DNA of 64,000 nt from Pseudomonas putida (GCF_028682175.1 NZ_JANHKS010000001.1:62001-126000); one strand, 5' to 3'; counted from the stretch's first letter, positions 43,609 to 53,950 are shown. Program-made: numbers and translations. The notes: a model not told the origin generated them from the sequence alone.

Positions 43609-45060
43609 TCAGCCTATACCGAGGCATACGTATTTTATTTCCACGTAGTCTTCAATGCCGTAGCGCGATCCCTCACGACCCAGCCCGGAAGATTTGACGC
43701 CGCCAAACGGCGCCACCTCCGTGGCCAGTACCCCGACGTTGACACCGACCATCCCGTATTCAAGTGCTTCGGACACCCGCCATACGCGTCCCACGTCCCG
43801 AGCGTAGACATAACACGCGAGCCCGAATTCGGTGGCATTGGCCTGCTCAATCACCTCATTTTCCGTATGGAAGCGGAACAATGGGGCCACTGGGCCGAAA
43901 ATTTCCTCTTGGGCGACACGCATGCTGCCGGTGACATCACCGAGCAGTGTAGGCTCGTAAAAGGCCTCACCTAACGCATGCCGCCTTCCTCCAGTAATGA
44001 CACGAGCACCGGCCTCTTGAGCTTCTCGCACCAAGGCTTCGACTCCGGAAACTGCCTTGCTATCGATCATTGGCCCGACTTGAGTCGCAGCCTCTGCACC
44101 ATTGCCAATCACCAGGCTTCGCACCTTTGCAGCGAATTTTTCGACGAACCGCTCATAGATGCCATCCTGGATATAGAAGCGATTTGCACACACGCATGTC
44201 TGCCCCGAGTTCCGGAATTTGGCGATTACCGCACCGTCAACCGCCGCGTCGAGATCCGCATCATCAAAGACAATGAACGGAGCGTTGCCACCCAGTTCCA
44301 TGGTGACTTTTTTAACCGTTGCGGCGCACTGCTCAAGCAGCTTAATGCCGATCGGCGTGGAGCCGGTGAAGGACAGTTTACGCACCACGGGGCTGGAGGT
44401 CAGCTCACCCCCAATGGCACCTGAGTCGCCGGTAACTACACTCAGGACGCCGCGCGGAATCCCTGCACGCTCAGCAAGCACGCACAGAGCCAAAGCACTT
44501 AAAGGCGTCTGAGAAGCAGGTTTAAGAATCAGGGTGCAGCCCGCTGCTAGTGCCGGGGCCGCCTTGCGAGTGATCATAGCTGCCGGAAAATTCCACGGCG
44601 TGATCGCTGCGCAGACGCCGATTGGCTCTTTAGTCACAATCAGACGGCGATCGGAATGGGGCGAAGGAATCACATCGCCATACAGACGCTTGCCCTCCTC
44701 GGCATACCATTCGACGTAGGCTGCAGCGAAAGCGATTTCGCCCCGCGCCTCCCCCAAAGGCTTGCCCTGTTCGGCAGTCATGATCTGCGCAAGATCTTCC
44801 TGATGCGCCATGATCTCGCGAAACCATGCCTGCAGCCGCGCGGCACGCTCCTTTGCGGTCAAGGCGCGCCATGCGGGCAACGCAGCTTGAGCAGAATCAA
44901 TCGCGCGGCGAGTTTCTGCACCGCCCATACGCGGCACACGGCCGATTATTTCGCCTGTGGCAGGGTTGGTGACATCAATGGTTTGCTGATTGTCAGCGGC
45001 GACCCAGCTTCCGTCGACGTAACACAATTCACGCAGCAGTTCAGGATCGGCAAGTCTCAT
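43609..45060 (-). CDS. NAD(P)-dependent succinate-semialdehyde-type dehydrogenase, copy 1
   Basis: This 483-residue aldehyde dehydrogenase has the TPWNFPAAM cofactor motif (about 151), catalytic Glu in MELGGNAPF (about 254) and catalytic Cys in GQTCVCANRF (about 288). The closest type I recognise is succinate-semialdehyde dehydrogenase (GabD). ATG 45060 (MRLADPEL) is used; the longer frame has no ribosome site. It is the last gene of the hydantoinase operon, behind a terminator-like hairpin, and is duplicated at 60407. It probably oxidises the semialdehyde made by the ThDP enzyme. Confidence 0.93.
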   Translation of the reverse strand: MRLADPELLRELCYVDGSWVAADNQQTIDVTNPATGEIIGRVPRMGGAETRRAIDSAQAALPAWRALTAKERAARLQAWFREIMAHQEDLAQIMTAEQGKPLGEARGEIAFAAAYVEWYAEEGKRLYGDVIPSPHSDRRLIVTKEPIGVCAAITPWNFPAAMITRKAAPALAAGCTLILKPASQTPLSALALCVLAERAGIPRGVLSVVTGDSGAIGGELTSSPVVRKLSFTGSTPIGIKLLEQCAATVKKVTMELGGNAPFIVFDDADLDAAVDGAVIAKFRNSGQTCVCANRFYIQDGIYERFVEKFAAKVRSLVIGNGAEAATQVGPMIDSKAVSGVEALVREAQEAGARVITGGRRHALGEAFYEPTLLGDVTGSMRVAQEEIFGPVAPLFRFHTENEVIEQANATEFGLACYVYARDVGRVWRVSEALEYGMVGVNVGVLATEVAPFGGVKSSGLGREGSRYGIEDYVEIKYVCLGIG

Positions 45061-45088
45061 GAGAAAGCGCTCTAAAAAAATGAAGGCG

Positions 45089-45118
45089 AAAAAAAGCGGG
45101 ACGATCAATCCGTCCCGC
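45089..45118 (-). terminator. Rho-independent terminator after ThDP enzyme gene
   Basis: GCGGGACG and CGTCCCGC form an 8-bp stem with a 7-base loop, followed by seven T on the minus strand. It lies between the ThDP enzyme and aldehyde dehydrogenase genes, so the dehydrogenase is either expressed by read-through or has its own promoter. Confidence 0.85.
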
Positions 45119-45128
45119 CTGAGGTAAA

Positions 45129-46817
45129 TCAGCGCGAAGCGAGGGCCTTTTCGCGGATTTGACTCAAAGTCATCTTCGGCGTTAGCGCTTCAGGATCGAC
45201 TTGAATTTCTATCAAAGCAGGCTTTTGCGAATCGACGCAGCGCTTGAAGGCCTCGGAAAACTGTTCGGTGGCCGTTACAGTTTCGGCATGAAAGCCGAAT
45301 GAACGCGCGAACATCGCGAAATCCGGATTGTGTAATTCAGTCCCTGATACGCGTCCCGGGTAGCTGCGCTCCTGGTGCATACGTATGGTTCCGTACATAC
45401 CGTTGTTGACTACAATGACCACGAGGCGGGCGTCGTAATTGGCAGCAGTTGCCAGCTCCTGACCGTTCATGAGGAAACATCCGTCCCCGGCAAAGGCCAC
45501 TACGGTACGTTGCGGCTCCGTGATCTTGGCCGCCACTGCTGCTGGCACACCGTAGCCCATCGAGCCATTGGTGGGGCCCAGCAATGTACGGAAGGTACGG
45601 TGCTGATATCCGCGATGCACCCAACCCGTATAGTTACCGGCACCACATGTGAGGATGCTGTCGGAGGGCAAATTCTGGTTCAGCCACGCGATGACCTCGC
45701 TCATCTGAACCGCACCAGGGGAAGCTGGGCACTCAAAGTTTGCTCGGTAGCCACGGTTGAGCTGCGCCGTCCAGTCAGCTAGTCCCTGCGGGTTGATCGC
45801 AGGCAACAGCGCGATCTGAGCCGCAAAGATTTTCATACCCGCGTTGATGGCCAGTGTGGGCTGGTATACCCGACCCAACTCCTCAATGCCGGGGTGCACG
45901 TGCACTAACTTCTGTTTGGGAACAGGAATGTCCACAAGTGCGTAACCACCCGTGGTCATCTCGCCCAGACGAGCACCTATGACAATCAGAAGGTCAGAGT
46001 TTTTGACCGCCTCAACCAGTTCAGGCCCTGCTGCAAGGCCCAGATCACCGGCGTAGTTCGGCAAGGTGTTATCAAACAGATCCTGACAACGGAACGAGGC
46101 GGCGACAGGTAGATTCTGCCTCTCGATGAACGTGCGGAGATCAGCGACGGCTTGCGTACTCCAGCCACCCCCACCCACAACTACCAACGGCCGCTTCGCC
46201 TGAGCGATCAAGGCTTGCAGATGCTCCAGCGCAGCAGGGGCAGCAGCTGCTTCGATGGATTGGGCTGGCCCGGCGTTGGGTACATTGACTACGTCGGTCA
46301 GCATATCCTCAGGCAATGCGACGACTACAGGCCCAGGACGACCATTGGTGGCACGGTGAAACGCCTGACTCAGTAACTCGGGCAGGCGAGCCGCATCGTC
46401 GACTTCGACAACCCACTTGGCCATTTGGCCGAACATGCGGCGATAGTCGATTTCTTGGAATGCTTCCCGCTCAACCTGGTCACGAGCTACCTGACCGATG
46501 AACAGAATCATCGGTGTGGAATCCTGGAACGCTGTATGCACCCCTACAGATGCGTTGGTAGCACCAGGCCCGCGTGTGACGAAACAGATGCCCGGCTTGC
46601 CAGTCAACTTGCCGTAAGCTTCGGCCATATAAGCAGCACCGCCCTCCTGGCGGCATACCACCAGATCGATGTCGTCCTTGGCATCATGCAATGCATCCAG
46701 CACGGCCAAATAGCTCTCCCCTGGCACACAGAACGCACGATCAACGCCGTTAATACGAAGCGCGTCGACCAATACCTGACCACCGGTGCGAGCCAATGTG
46801 GGATTTTTGTTAATCAT
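45129..46817 (-). CDS. ThDP-dependent acetolactate-synthase-like enzyme, copy 1
   Basis: This 562-residue ThDP enzyme has three domains: the pyrimidine domain with catalytic Glu in CRQEGGAAYMAEAYGK (about 57-72), a central nucleotide/FAD-like domain (VVVGGGGWS), and the pyrophosphate domain with the GDG...NN motif (FAGDGCFLMNG...VVNNGMYG). It is of the acetolactate synthase/oxo-acid decarboxylase type. ATG 46817 follows GGAG; an ATG at 46829 precedes that site and is rejected. With the downstream semialdehyde dehydrogenase, decarboxylation of a 2-oxo acid such as 2-oxoglutarate is likely. It is duplicated at 61926. Confidence 0.9.
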   Translation of the reverse strand: MINKNPTLARTGGQVLVDALRINGVDRAFCVPGESYLAVLDALHDAKDDIDLVVCRQEGGAAYMAEAYGKLTGKPGICFVTRGPGATNASVGVHTAFQDSTPMILFIGQVARDQVEREAFQEIDYRRMFGQMAKWVVEVDDAARLPELLSQAFHRATNGRPGPVVVALPEDMLTDVVNVPNAGPAQSIEAAAAPAALEHLQALIAQAKRPLVVVGGGGWSTQAVADLRTFIERQNLPVAASFRCQDLFDNTLPNYAGDLGLAAGPELVEAVKNSDLLIVIGARLGEMTTGGYALVDIPVPKQKLVHVHPGIEELGRVYQPTLAINAGMKIFAAQIALLPAINPQGLADWTAQLNRGYRANFECPASPGAVQMSEVIAWLNQNLPSDSILTCGAGNYTGWVHRGYQHRTFRTLLGPTNGSMGYGVPAAVAAKITEPQRTVVAFAGDGCFLMNGQELATAANYDARLVVIVVNNGMYGTIRMHQERSYPGRVSGTELHNPDFAMFARSFGFHAETVTATEQFSEAFKRCVDSQKPALIEIQVDPEALTPKMTLSQIREKALASR

Positions 46818-46841
46818 TGTGTTCTCCATTGGGCCGCACGG

Positions 46842-48038
46842 TCAGATGACCGAGTCTTCCAAAAAGGGGCGGTTTTCAACAACGCGCTCATACGAAAGCG
46901 CCTCGAGATTCAAGCTGCGGTACTCGCCATAGGTGATCAGCTCGCTCAAGCCCCGACCAATGGCTGGTGCCTGCTGCAGACCATGACCACTGAAACCGTT
47001 GCAGAAGAGGAAATTGCTTACCTCGTTATGCGGGCCGACGATCGCATTGTGATCAAGAACGCAGAAGTCATAATGCCCAGCCCAAGAGTTCACTACCTTG
47101 ATGGCTTCGAACGCAGGAACTCGCTCTGCAAGAATCGGCCAAACTTCCTCTTCGAACTCGTCATGCAGCACGTCGAAGTCGTCGTAGGCAACTTCCGGAT
47201 CGACCTTGGGATAGGTGCCGCCCAAGTACAAATGCCCCTCGGGACGGAAGAACACACCGGTTGGATCGATGGTCAGTGGCACGATGCCTTCTAGCGGTGT
47301 GTGACAGTCGAAAACGAACAACGAGCGACGACGCGGCTCAACAGGAATCTGCAAACCGGCCATACGCGCCACGGCTGGCCCACGAGTGCCTGCAGTGTTA
47401 ACCAAGTAATCGCAAGTGATGCGGTCACCATTACTCAGGGTCACGGCACTAACACGATCGCCCTTGCGCAGTACTTCGACCACCTCGTTCTCGATGTACT
47501 CGACACCCAGAGAACGGGCCTTCTTGCGGAAGCCGTTCATGATCCCGTAGTTGTCGAACCAGCCCTCATCTTTCTCACCGTAGGTGCCGCCAGCCAGGCT
47601 GTCAGGATTAACCCACGGGAAGCGCTTGATCAAGGCTTCGGTTTCCATCAGCGTGACATGAGCACCATTATCCAGTTGCGTCTGATGAAGGCGCTTAAGC
47701 ACATCAAAACCTTTCTGGTCGGCTAGGAACAAGTAGCCGTTTTCTTTGAAGTTGAGATCTGGCTGATCTCCCCCGACCTCCATCAGCTGAGGGAAATCGC
47801 GAATGAACTGAGCCCCGAAACGCGAAATCTGGATGTTGATCGGATTAGAGAACTGCACTCGAATCGAGCTGCTAGACAGTGCAGTGGCGGACTGCGCGTA
47901 TGTCCAGTCGCGCTCGACCACAAGCACCGAACCGGTGAAATCCGGATTGTTCGCCAGAAAATAAGCGGTAGCACTGCCGTTCACTGCGCCACCAACAATG
48001 ACGACATCGTAGTGTTGCTTTGTAGCTGTCGTAGCCAT
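46842..48038 (-). CDS. FAD-dependent oxidoreductase (DAO family), copy 1
   Basis: This 398-residue enzyme has an N-terminal FAD-binding Rossmann segment (VVIVGGAVNGSATAYFLA, about 13-30), a DAO substrate domain, and the FAD-closing C-terminal motif (CNGFSGHGLQQAPAIGRGLSEL, about 347-368). Members oxidise amino acids or N-methyl amino acids such as sarcosine. No signal peptide is visible. It sits before the ThDP enzyme, fitting amine oxidation to a 2-oxo acid, followed by decarboxylation. A second copy runs off the right edge of the window. Confidence 0.9.
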   Translation of the reverse strand: MATTATKQHYDVVIVGGAVNGSATAYFLANNPDFTGSVLVVERDWTYAQSATALSSSSIRVQFSNPINIQISRFGAQFIRDFPQLMEVGGDQPDLNFKENGYLFLADQKGFDVLKRLHQTQLDNGAHVTLMETEALIKRFPWVNPDSLAGGTYGEKDEGWFDNYGIMNGFRKKARSLGVEYIENEVVEVLRKGDRVSAVTLSNGDRITCDYLVNTAGTRGPAVARMAGLQIPVEPRRRSLFVFDCHTPLEGIVPLTIDPTGVFFRPEGHLYLGGTYPKVDPEVAYDDFDVLHDEFEEEVWPILAERVPAFEAIKVVNSWAGHYDFCVLDHNAIVGPHNEVSNFLFCNGFSGHGLQQAPAIGRGLSELITYGEYRSLNLEALSYERVVENRPFLEDSVI

Positions 48039-48070
48039 GGTTCGGATCTCTAAAATACGTGTAAAAGGCC

Positions 48071-48883
48071 TTACTTGGCGTCCTCGAAGTGACCCGCGCC
48101 GGCGAAGCTACCTCCGTGATAGCGTGCTGCTGGCTCATTGGCGTCCATTGGCGGGAATTTCGCTTCAATCTTTTCCCGATAGTCGTCCGCGCTGTCCTTG
48201 GGTTCATAACCGATAGAAGACGCCGTCCGGTTGTCCCAAAGCGATTCACGATTAGCCGACATGCCGTAGACGATCATGTGAGCAACACGCGGTGCGAGCA
48301 GTGAACGCTCAACCAGCTGGGCGAAGTCACGGAAAGACAACCAGGTCGCCAGCATGCGGCGATCCAGAGGCTCCTCGAACGACGAGCCGATACGCAGATT
48401 TACTGACTCCACCCCGAATTTGTCCCAGTAGTAGCGGCCCAGATCTTCGGAGAAGCACTTGCTTAAACCGTAAAGACTGTCTGGACGATGCGGAACGGTG
48501 GAATCGATGGTCTGGGTGCGATCGTAGAAACCGATTGCGTGATTGGAGCTGGTATAAATCACCCGCTTCACACCGTGCTGACGTGCCGCCTCATAGATGT
48601 TGTAGGTACCGACGATATTGCCGTTCAGGATTGCGGCAAATGTGTTCTCTAGTGGTATACCTCCGGCGTGAACGATCGCGTCGACGCCCTCGGCCAGCGG
48701 CAGTACATCGGCCAGATTACCTAAGTCGCAACGCACGAGCTCTTCATGGGGGGCGGCTGCCCCCATGTCGGCGATGTCGGTAAGGCGCAGCTCATCGGCG
48801 AAGTCGCGCAGGTGCTCGCGCAGAACTTTGCCTAGGCGGCCTGCAGCGCCGGTTATCAGCAGGCGTTTGAAAGGCTTACTCAT
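48071..48883 (-). CDS. NAD-dependent SDR (uronate dehydrogenase-like)
   Basis: This 270-residue extended-type SDR has a glycine motif TGAAGRLGKVL (about 12-22), an acid preferring NAD (LTDIAD), and the active site SLYGLSKCFSE with Tyr-x3-Lys (about 138-142). It is closest in my memory to uronate dehydrogenases. ATG 48883 follows GAGGAG. It is not duplicated in the second cassette as far as visible. It may oxidise a sugar acid or lactol formed in the pathway. Confidence 0.85.
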   Translation of the reverse strand: MSKPFKRLLITGAAGRLGKVLREHLRDFADELRLTDIADMGAAAPHEELVRCDLGNLADVLPLAEGVDAIVHAGGIPLENTFAAILNGNIVGTYNIYEAARQHGVKRVIYTSSNHAIGFYDRTQTIDSTVPHRPDSLYGLSKCFSEDLGRYYWDKFGVESVNLRIGSSFEEPLDRRMLATWLSFRDFAQLVERSLLAPRVAHMIVYGMSANRESLWDNRTASSIGYEPKDSADDYREKIEAKFPPMDANEPAARYHGGSFAGAGHFEDAK

Positions 48884-48922
48884 CACAATTTCTCCTCAGT
48901 CGGTAGGTTGGCCACGATTGGC

Positions 48923-50125
48923 TCAGTTGAGCAGTGCCAAGGCTTCGCGCATTTGCACGATTGCCCGCTCGAGCTGTTGGCGAGACGTCGCAAACGACAG
49001 ACGGATATAAGGTTCAAGACCAAATGCAGAACCGGGGACAGTAGCAACCTTGCCAACCCGTAGGAGGAAGCTGGAAAGATCGGTGTCGTTCTTGATTACC
49101 TCGCCATCGGGCGTCCGCTTGCCAATGAACGCTGCGCATTTGGGAAAAGCGTAAAACGCGCCTTCTGGCATTTGCAGTTCCAGCCCCTCGATCGCAGCCA
49201 AGCCCTCGACAACCATCGCCCCCCGCGCCTGATATTCGCGATTGGCGTCGCGAACAAAATCCTGCGGCCCACTCAGCGCCGCTGCCGCAGCCAGTTGAGA
49301 AATTGCTGAGGGGCAAGTAGTGGTCTGAGACTGGGTTTTGTTCATCGCATCAATCAAACCCTTAGGGCCAGCCGCATAGCCCAAGCGATATCCCGTCATC
49401 GCATAGGCCTTAGATACACCATTGATAAGAAGGGTGCGGTCGCGAAGCTCCGGACAGGCGATTACGAAAGGAACAAACGGCTTATTCCCCAGGATAATGT
49501 GCTCGTAAATTTCATCCGAGATGACCAAGATCTTCGGATGTTTCTGGAGAACAGCACCCAATGCAGCGAACTCTTCGCGGGTATAGATCGCTCCGCACGG
49601 GTTGTTCGGAGAGTTGAGCATTAGCCAACGAGTCTTTGGAGTAATCGCTGCCTCCAAACGCTCAGCATCAAGCTTGAAACCGTGCTCGGAACCGCAGGGG
49701 ATCACCTTCGGCACGCCACCGTTGAGCAGCACCATATCGGTGTACGACACCCAGTACGGTGCCGGGGTGATGACTTCGTCACCCGGCTCCAGCGTGGAAA
49801 GAAAGGCATTGAACAGTAGCTGCTTGGCGCCGTTGGCCACGCAGATTTCGTCCATGCCGTAGGTCAGCCCGTTTTCGCTGGCAAACTTTTCAACGATTGC
49901 CTTGCGCAGCGCTTCATAACCGTTGGGCGCGGTGTAGTGGTTGTTGCCGTCGAGCATGGCCTGATGCGCCGCTTCGATGACATGGGCCGGCGTGTTGAAA
50001 TCCGGCTCGCCCAGGCTCAGGTTGATCACCGGCTCACCCTGAGCGAGCATTTTCTTGGCCAGAACCGAGACCGCCATGCTGGGCGAGCTTTTCACCGATC
50101 TGACGCGTGTACTTTGAAAGTCCAT
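48923..50125 (-). CDS. Class I PLP-dependent aminotransferase (aspartate-type)
   Basis: This roughly 400-residue fold-type I aminotransferase has SLGEPDFNTP (about 38), PYWVSY (about 125), the Asn/Pro-rich NSPNNPCG (about 172), DEIYEH (about 205) and the PLP Lys in NGVSKAYAMTGYRLGY (about 239). ATG 50125 shares a base with the hydantoinase B stop; a GTG one codon earlier is possible. It probably transfers amino groups between the amino acid product and an oxo acid in this operon. Confidence 0.92.
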   Translation of the reverse strand: MDFQSTRVRSVKSSPSMAVSVLAKKMLAQGEPVINLSLGEPDFNTPAHVIEAAHQAMLDGNNHYTAPNGYEALRKAIVEKFASENGLTYGMDEICVANGAKQLLFNAFLSTLEPGDEVITPAPYWVSYTDMVLLNGGVPKVIPCGSEHGFKLDAERLEAAITPKTRWLMLNSPNNPCGAIYTREEFAALGAVLQKHPKILVISDEIYEHIILGNKPFVPFVIACPELRDRTLLINGVSKAYAMTGYRLGYAAGPKGLIDAMNKTQSQTTTCPSAISQLAAAAALSGPQDFVRDANREYQARGAMVVEGLAAIEGLELQMPEGAFYAFPKCAAFIGKRTPDGEVIKNDTDLSSFLLRVGKVATVPGSAFGLEPYIRLSFATSRQQLERAIVQMREALALLN

Positions 50126-51792
50126 CACTTCGCCCCCTGCCCGGCTACATAGCCGTAATCGTCTCGTGCCTGTTCAGCGCTGATGTAGCCAAAACGCAGA
50201 TCGCGCTCGACTTCTTCGCGAGGCCGTTGATGCGGATCGCCGTACCCGCCGCCACCCGGCAGGCTCAACACCAGTCGGCGCCCGGCAGGCACGAATTGTT
50301 GCCCCTTGCCACGCAGCACGGTGCCGTCGTCGAGTCCCACGTAGCCTTGCGCACCTTCCTTGCCGCCCTCCAGCCCACGGGCCGGATACAGGATGCGGTC
50401 GAACATCGCACTGAAGCGGAACGAGTAACCTTCGGCGGCAGACACCTCGATCTCCTGCCCCAACCCGCCGCGCAACTGCCCGGCACCACCGGAGCCATTG
50501 CGCAGCTCCTTGCGCCAGACGATCACCGGGCCGGCATGCTCGGTCGCTTCCACCGGCATGGTGTGCACGCCGCTCGGGAAGGCCGTGGCACTCAGGCCGT
50601 CCTTGGCCGACCGCGCGCCCATGCCGCCGCTGTTGAACATCAGCATCTCGGCGTTGCGGCCCTGCGGGTTGCTGTCCAGCGGACGCACGCTCAGGTGCAG
50701 GTTCCACAGGGCGCTGGCACCCTCAGCAGGCACCTGGCCATGCAGGCATTTGTGTAGCGCACCGAGCACCAGATCCGGCACAAAGTGGCCCAGAACGTGG
50801 CGCACGGAGACGGGTGCCGGGTGTTTGGCATTGAGGATGCAACCTTCTGGCGCGACCACTTCAAACGGCGCTAGGGATGCCGAGTTGTTCGGGATTTCCG
50901 GCGCGACGATGCACTTGAGGCCGTAGCAGGCATAGGCCTTGGCGTAGCCCAGCGGTACGTTGATGCCGAACTGGCTCATGCCGGAGGTGCCTTTGAAGTC
51001 GGTCAAAATCCCATCCGGGCCAACGGTCAGGGTCACAGCTAGCGTCACCGGAACGTCATAACCATCCAGAGTCATGCTGTTTTCGTAAGTGCCGTGTGGC
51101 AGCGACTTAAAGCTCTCCAGAGTCGCCCGGCGGCTGTGCTCGAGAATAAAACCGCCAATATGTTCAAGGTCTTCGAGCTTGAACTCTTCGAGCATACTCA
51201 GCAGGCGCTTGTGGCCGGTTTCGTTGCAGGCCGACAGAGCGTAAAAATCGCCCACAACCCGATCGTTTTCACGCACGTTGTTGCGCAAAATATTGACGAG
51301 GTCTCGATTGACCTTGCCTCGCTCAAACAGCTTCATGATCGGGATGAACAGGCCTTCTTCATAGACCTCACGAGCGTCAGGGCCAAAACCGCGACCACCG
51401 ATGTCCACGACGTGCGCGGTGCTGGCAAAATAGCCGATCAGTTTGCCCTTGTAGAACGAGGGCGAAACGATGGTGATGTCATGCAAATGCCCGGTGCCTT
51501 TCCACGGGTCGTTGGTGACGTACACATCGCCTTCGTAAATGTTTTCAAGGCCAATGTCATTGATGAAGTGCACCACCGCTTCGGCCATCGTATTGACGTG
51601 GCCGGGTGTGCCAGTTACGGCTTGGGCGAGCATATTGCCAGCGCGGTCAAACACGCCAGCGGAGAGGTCGCCCGCCTCACGCACGCTGGTGGAGAATGCG
51701 GTGCGGATCAGCGTTAGTGCCTGTTCTTCAACCACTGAAACCAGGCGATTCCACATCACCTGCATTTGAATATCGATCAATGTATCGCTCAT
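50125..51792 (-). CDS. hyuB: Hydantoinase B/oxoprolinase family protein
   Basis: This 555-residue HyuB-type subunit has conserved blocks RTAFSTSVREAGDLSAGVFD (about 29), TNDPWKGTGHLHDI (about 91-104) and SLPGGGGYGDPHQR (about 513). ATG 51792 is chosen (MSDTLID). It forms an ATP-dependent amidohydrolase with HyuA, opening hydantoin, N-methylhydantoin or 5-oxoproline rings. It overlaps the aminotransferase gene, which suggests that the ring-opened product is an amino acid. Confidence 0.93.
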   Translation of the reverse strand: MSDTLIDIQMQVMWNRLVSVVEEQALTLIRTAFSTSVREAGDLSAGVFDRAGNMLAQAVTGTPGHVNTMAEAVVHFINDIGLENIYEGDVYVTNDPWKGTGHLHDITIVSPSFYKGKLIGYFASTAHVVDIGGRGFGPDAREVYEEGLFIPIMKLFERGKVNRDLVNILRNNVRENDRVVGDFYALSACNETGHKRLLSMLEEFKLEDLEHIGGFILEHSRRATLESFKSLPHGTYENSMTLDGYDVPVTLAVTLTVGPDGILTDFKGTSGMSQFGINVPLGYAKAYACYGLKCIVAPEIPNNSASLAPFEVVAPEGCILNAKHPAPVSVRHVLGHFVPDLVLGALHKCLHGQVPAEGASALWNLHLSVRPLDSNPQGRNAEMLMFNSGGMGARSAKDGLSATAFPSGVHTMPVEATEHAGPVIVWRKELRNGSGGAGQLRGGLGQEIEVSAAEGYSFRFSAMFDRILYPARGLEGGKEGAQGYVGLDDGTVLRGKGQQFVPAGRRLVLSLPGGGGYGDPHQRPREEVERDLRFGYISAEQARDDYGYVAGQGAK

Positions 51793-51820
51793 GTTAAATC
51801 GCCTTCTATGCAAGTGACGC

Positions 51821-53899
51821 TTAGCGTCGAACAACCAGCAGACAGCCATCTGGCTGTACGGTGGCGGTGAATGAGGACGACACAAAGGTCGAGGTTTCGC
51901 GCTCTGCAATGATGGCAGGGCCGTCGATTAGCGCCCCTGGTTGCAGAAGCTCACGCTGGAAGATCCCCGCATCGACAAAACCACCGCTGACAACGTCGAA
52001 CACCTGACGGCGGGACACCTCATCCGCACGATATGAAGCTTTAATCTGAGTGACAGCCTGCACGGGTAACAGCGGCGAGCTTGCCTTTACCGACCAACTC
52101 ACGATTTCGATATCCGGCCCTTCGATTGGACGACCGAAGAACATGGTGTAAGCCGCCTCAAACAGCGTCTTAAATTGTGCTGTGTCTGCGTTGCTAAAAG
52201 GCTTGAACGGCAGCGCGACTGGAATTTCCCATCCCTGACCGACGTATCGCATAAACGCAGTGCACTCCAGTTCAGGCTCGCCCTCGGGCATCCCCTGACG
52301 CAAGAAACCGATAGACTCGGCTTTCATGTCATCAACCAGCGCATTTACCTGCGGCGCATCAAACTCGGACAAACGCACAAACGAGCTACGCACGGCCTCA
52401 TAACCGAAAGGTGCACGAAGGAAACCAATGGCTGAACCGACGCCGGCGCCCGCAGGTACCAGAAACCGCGAAACGCCCATTTTTTCGCATAGCCGCGCTG
52501 CGTGCAGCGGGCCGCCGCCCCCGAAGGTGATCATGGTGTATTCAGCGATGTCCTTGCCGCTTTCCACCGCGTGCACTCGCCCGGCGTTCGCCATGTTCTC
52601 GTCGACCACTTCACACACGCCATATGCGGCGGTGGCAGCGTCCATGTTCAGCTGGGAGCCAATCACTTTCGAGGTGGCCGATGCCGCGTTGTCGATAGAC
52701 AAGCGCATGGCTCCACCAGCGAAGTTGTCGGCATCCAAACGTCCTAGCAGTAAGTTTGCGTCAGTAATAGTCGGCGCTTCGCCGCCACGGTTGTAGCAGG
52801 CAGGGCCTGGTTCTGAGCCAGCGCTATGAGGGCCGACGCGAATCTGACGCATGCTGTCGATGCTAGCGATGGAACCGCCGCCCGCACCGATCTCAACCAT
52901 CTCAACCACAGGAATCGAGATCGGCATACCGCTACCCTTCTTGAAGCGGTAGGTGCGGGCGACTTCGAATGTCTTAGCCGTTTTGGGCACCTGATTCTCG
53001 ATCAGGCAGATCTTGGCGGTGGTGCCGCCCATGTCGAACGAAACGACCGAATCCAGCGAATATTTGCGTGCAATATCGGCTGCGAAAATCGCGCCGCCGG
53101 CAGGCCCAGATTCGACCAACCGCACTGGAAACTCCGCTGCACTTTGAACAGATATGATTCCACCGCCAGAGTGAATCATGAACACCGGGCAATCGGCGCC
53201 AGACTGCTTGAGTGTCACCACTAAACGATCGAGGTAGGACTTGATCAGCGGCTTGACGTAAGCGTTGGCGCATACCGTATTGAAGCGCTCAAACTCGCGC
53301 ATCTGCGGCGAGACTTCACTGGAAATCGAGATTGAGACCTTCGGCAGACGGGCTTGCAGCGCATCACGCAATAGGCGCTCGTGGGCACCGTTTACGTAGC
53401 TGTGGATCAGACCGATCGCGATGCTCTCGTAGCCGCCTTCTGCCACGCGCTCGACGAGCACATCGATATCGGCTTGTTCAGGAGCGATAAGCACTTCGCC
53501 GTGCACGTCCAGACGCTCGCGCAGAGTGTAGCGATGCTCCCGTTCGATCAGTGGAGGGGGCAAGGCGATATTGATGTCGTATTGCTCAAAGCGATTTTCG
53601 GTGCGCATTTCCAGCGTATCGCGAAAGCCCTCGGTGGTAATGAATGCTGTTCTGGCGCCCCGCCTTTCGATCAGCGCGTTAGTCGCCAACGTAGTGCCGT
53701 GGATGAGTTGATTAATATCCGACAGCTTCAGGCCAGCCGATTCGATAACACTTTTCACCCCAGTCAGAATGGCACGCTCGGGCAATTCGTAATCGGTCAG
53801 AATTTTGGTCGAATGCAATACACCGCCCACATCCAACGCGATATCGGTGAAGGTTCCACCTATGTCCACACCGACCCGGCATGAAGTCGCAGTCATCAT
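51821..53899 (-). CDS. hyuA: Hydantoinase A/oxoprolinase family protein
   Basis: This 692-residue HyuA-type subunit has an N-terminal actin-like ATPase motif GVDIGGTFTDI (about 9-19), TTLATNALIERRG (about 68), the central DMGGTTAK (about 290) and CYNRGGEAPTITDAN (about 365). It is the ATP-binding partner of HyuB. It is first in the operon running to the aldehyde dehydrogenase. A 23-bp palindrome 52 bp upstream of its start suggests TetR control. Confidence 0.93.
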   Translation of the reverse strand: MMTATSCRVGVDIGGTFTDIALDVGGVLHSTKILTDYELPERAILTGVKSVIESAGLKLSDINQLIHGTTLATNALIERRGARTAFITTEGFRDTLEMRTENRFEQYDINIALPPPLIEREHRYTLRERLDVHGEVLIAPEQADIDVLVERVAEGGYESIAIGLIHSYVNGAHERLLRDALQARLPKVSISISSEVSPQMREFERFNTVCANAYVKPLIKSYLDRLVVTLKQSGADCPVFMIHSGGGIISVQSAAEFPVRLVESGPAGGAIFAADIARKYSLDSVVSFDMGGTTAKICLIENQVPKTAKTFEVARTYRFKKGSGMPISIPVVEMVEIGAGGGSIASIDSMRQIRVGPHSAGSEPGPACYNRGGEAPTITDANLLLGRLDADNFAGGAMRLSIDNAASATSKVIGSQLNMDAATAAYGVCEVVDENMANAGRVHAVESGKDIAEYTMITFGGGGPLHAARLCEKMGVSRFLVPAGAGVGSAIGFLRAPFGYEAVRSSFVRLSEFDAPQVNALVDDMKAESIGFLRQGMPEGEPELECTAFMRYVGQGWEIPVALPFKPFSNADTAQFKTLFEAAYTMFFGRPIEGPDIEIVSWSVKASSPLLPVQAVTQIKASYRADEVSRRQVFDVVSGGFVDAGIFQRELLQPGALIDGPAIIAERETSTFVSSSFTATVQPDGCLLVVRR

Positions 53900-53950
53900 C
53901 GTATCCCCTGAATTCTTGGATTATCTTCAAAGGGCTAAGACCCCTTTGAA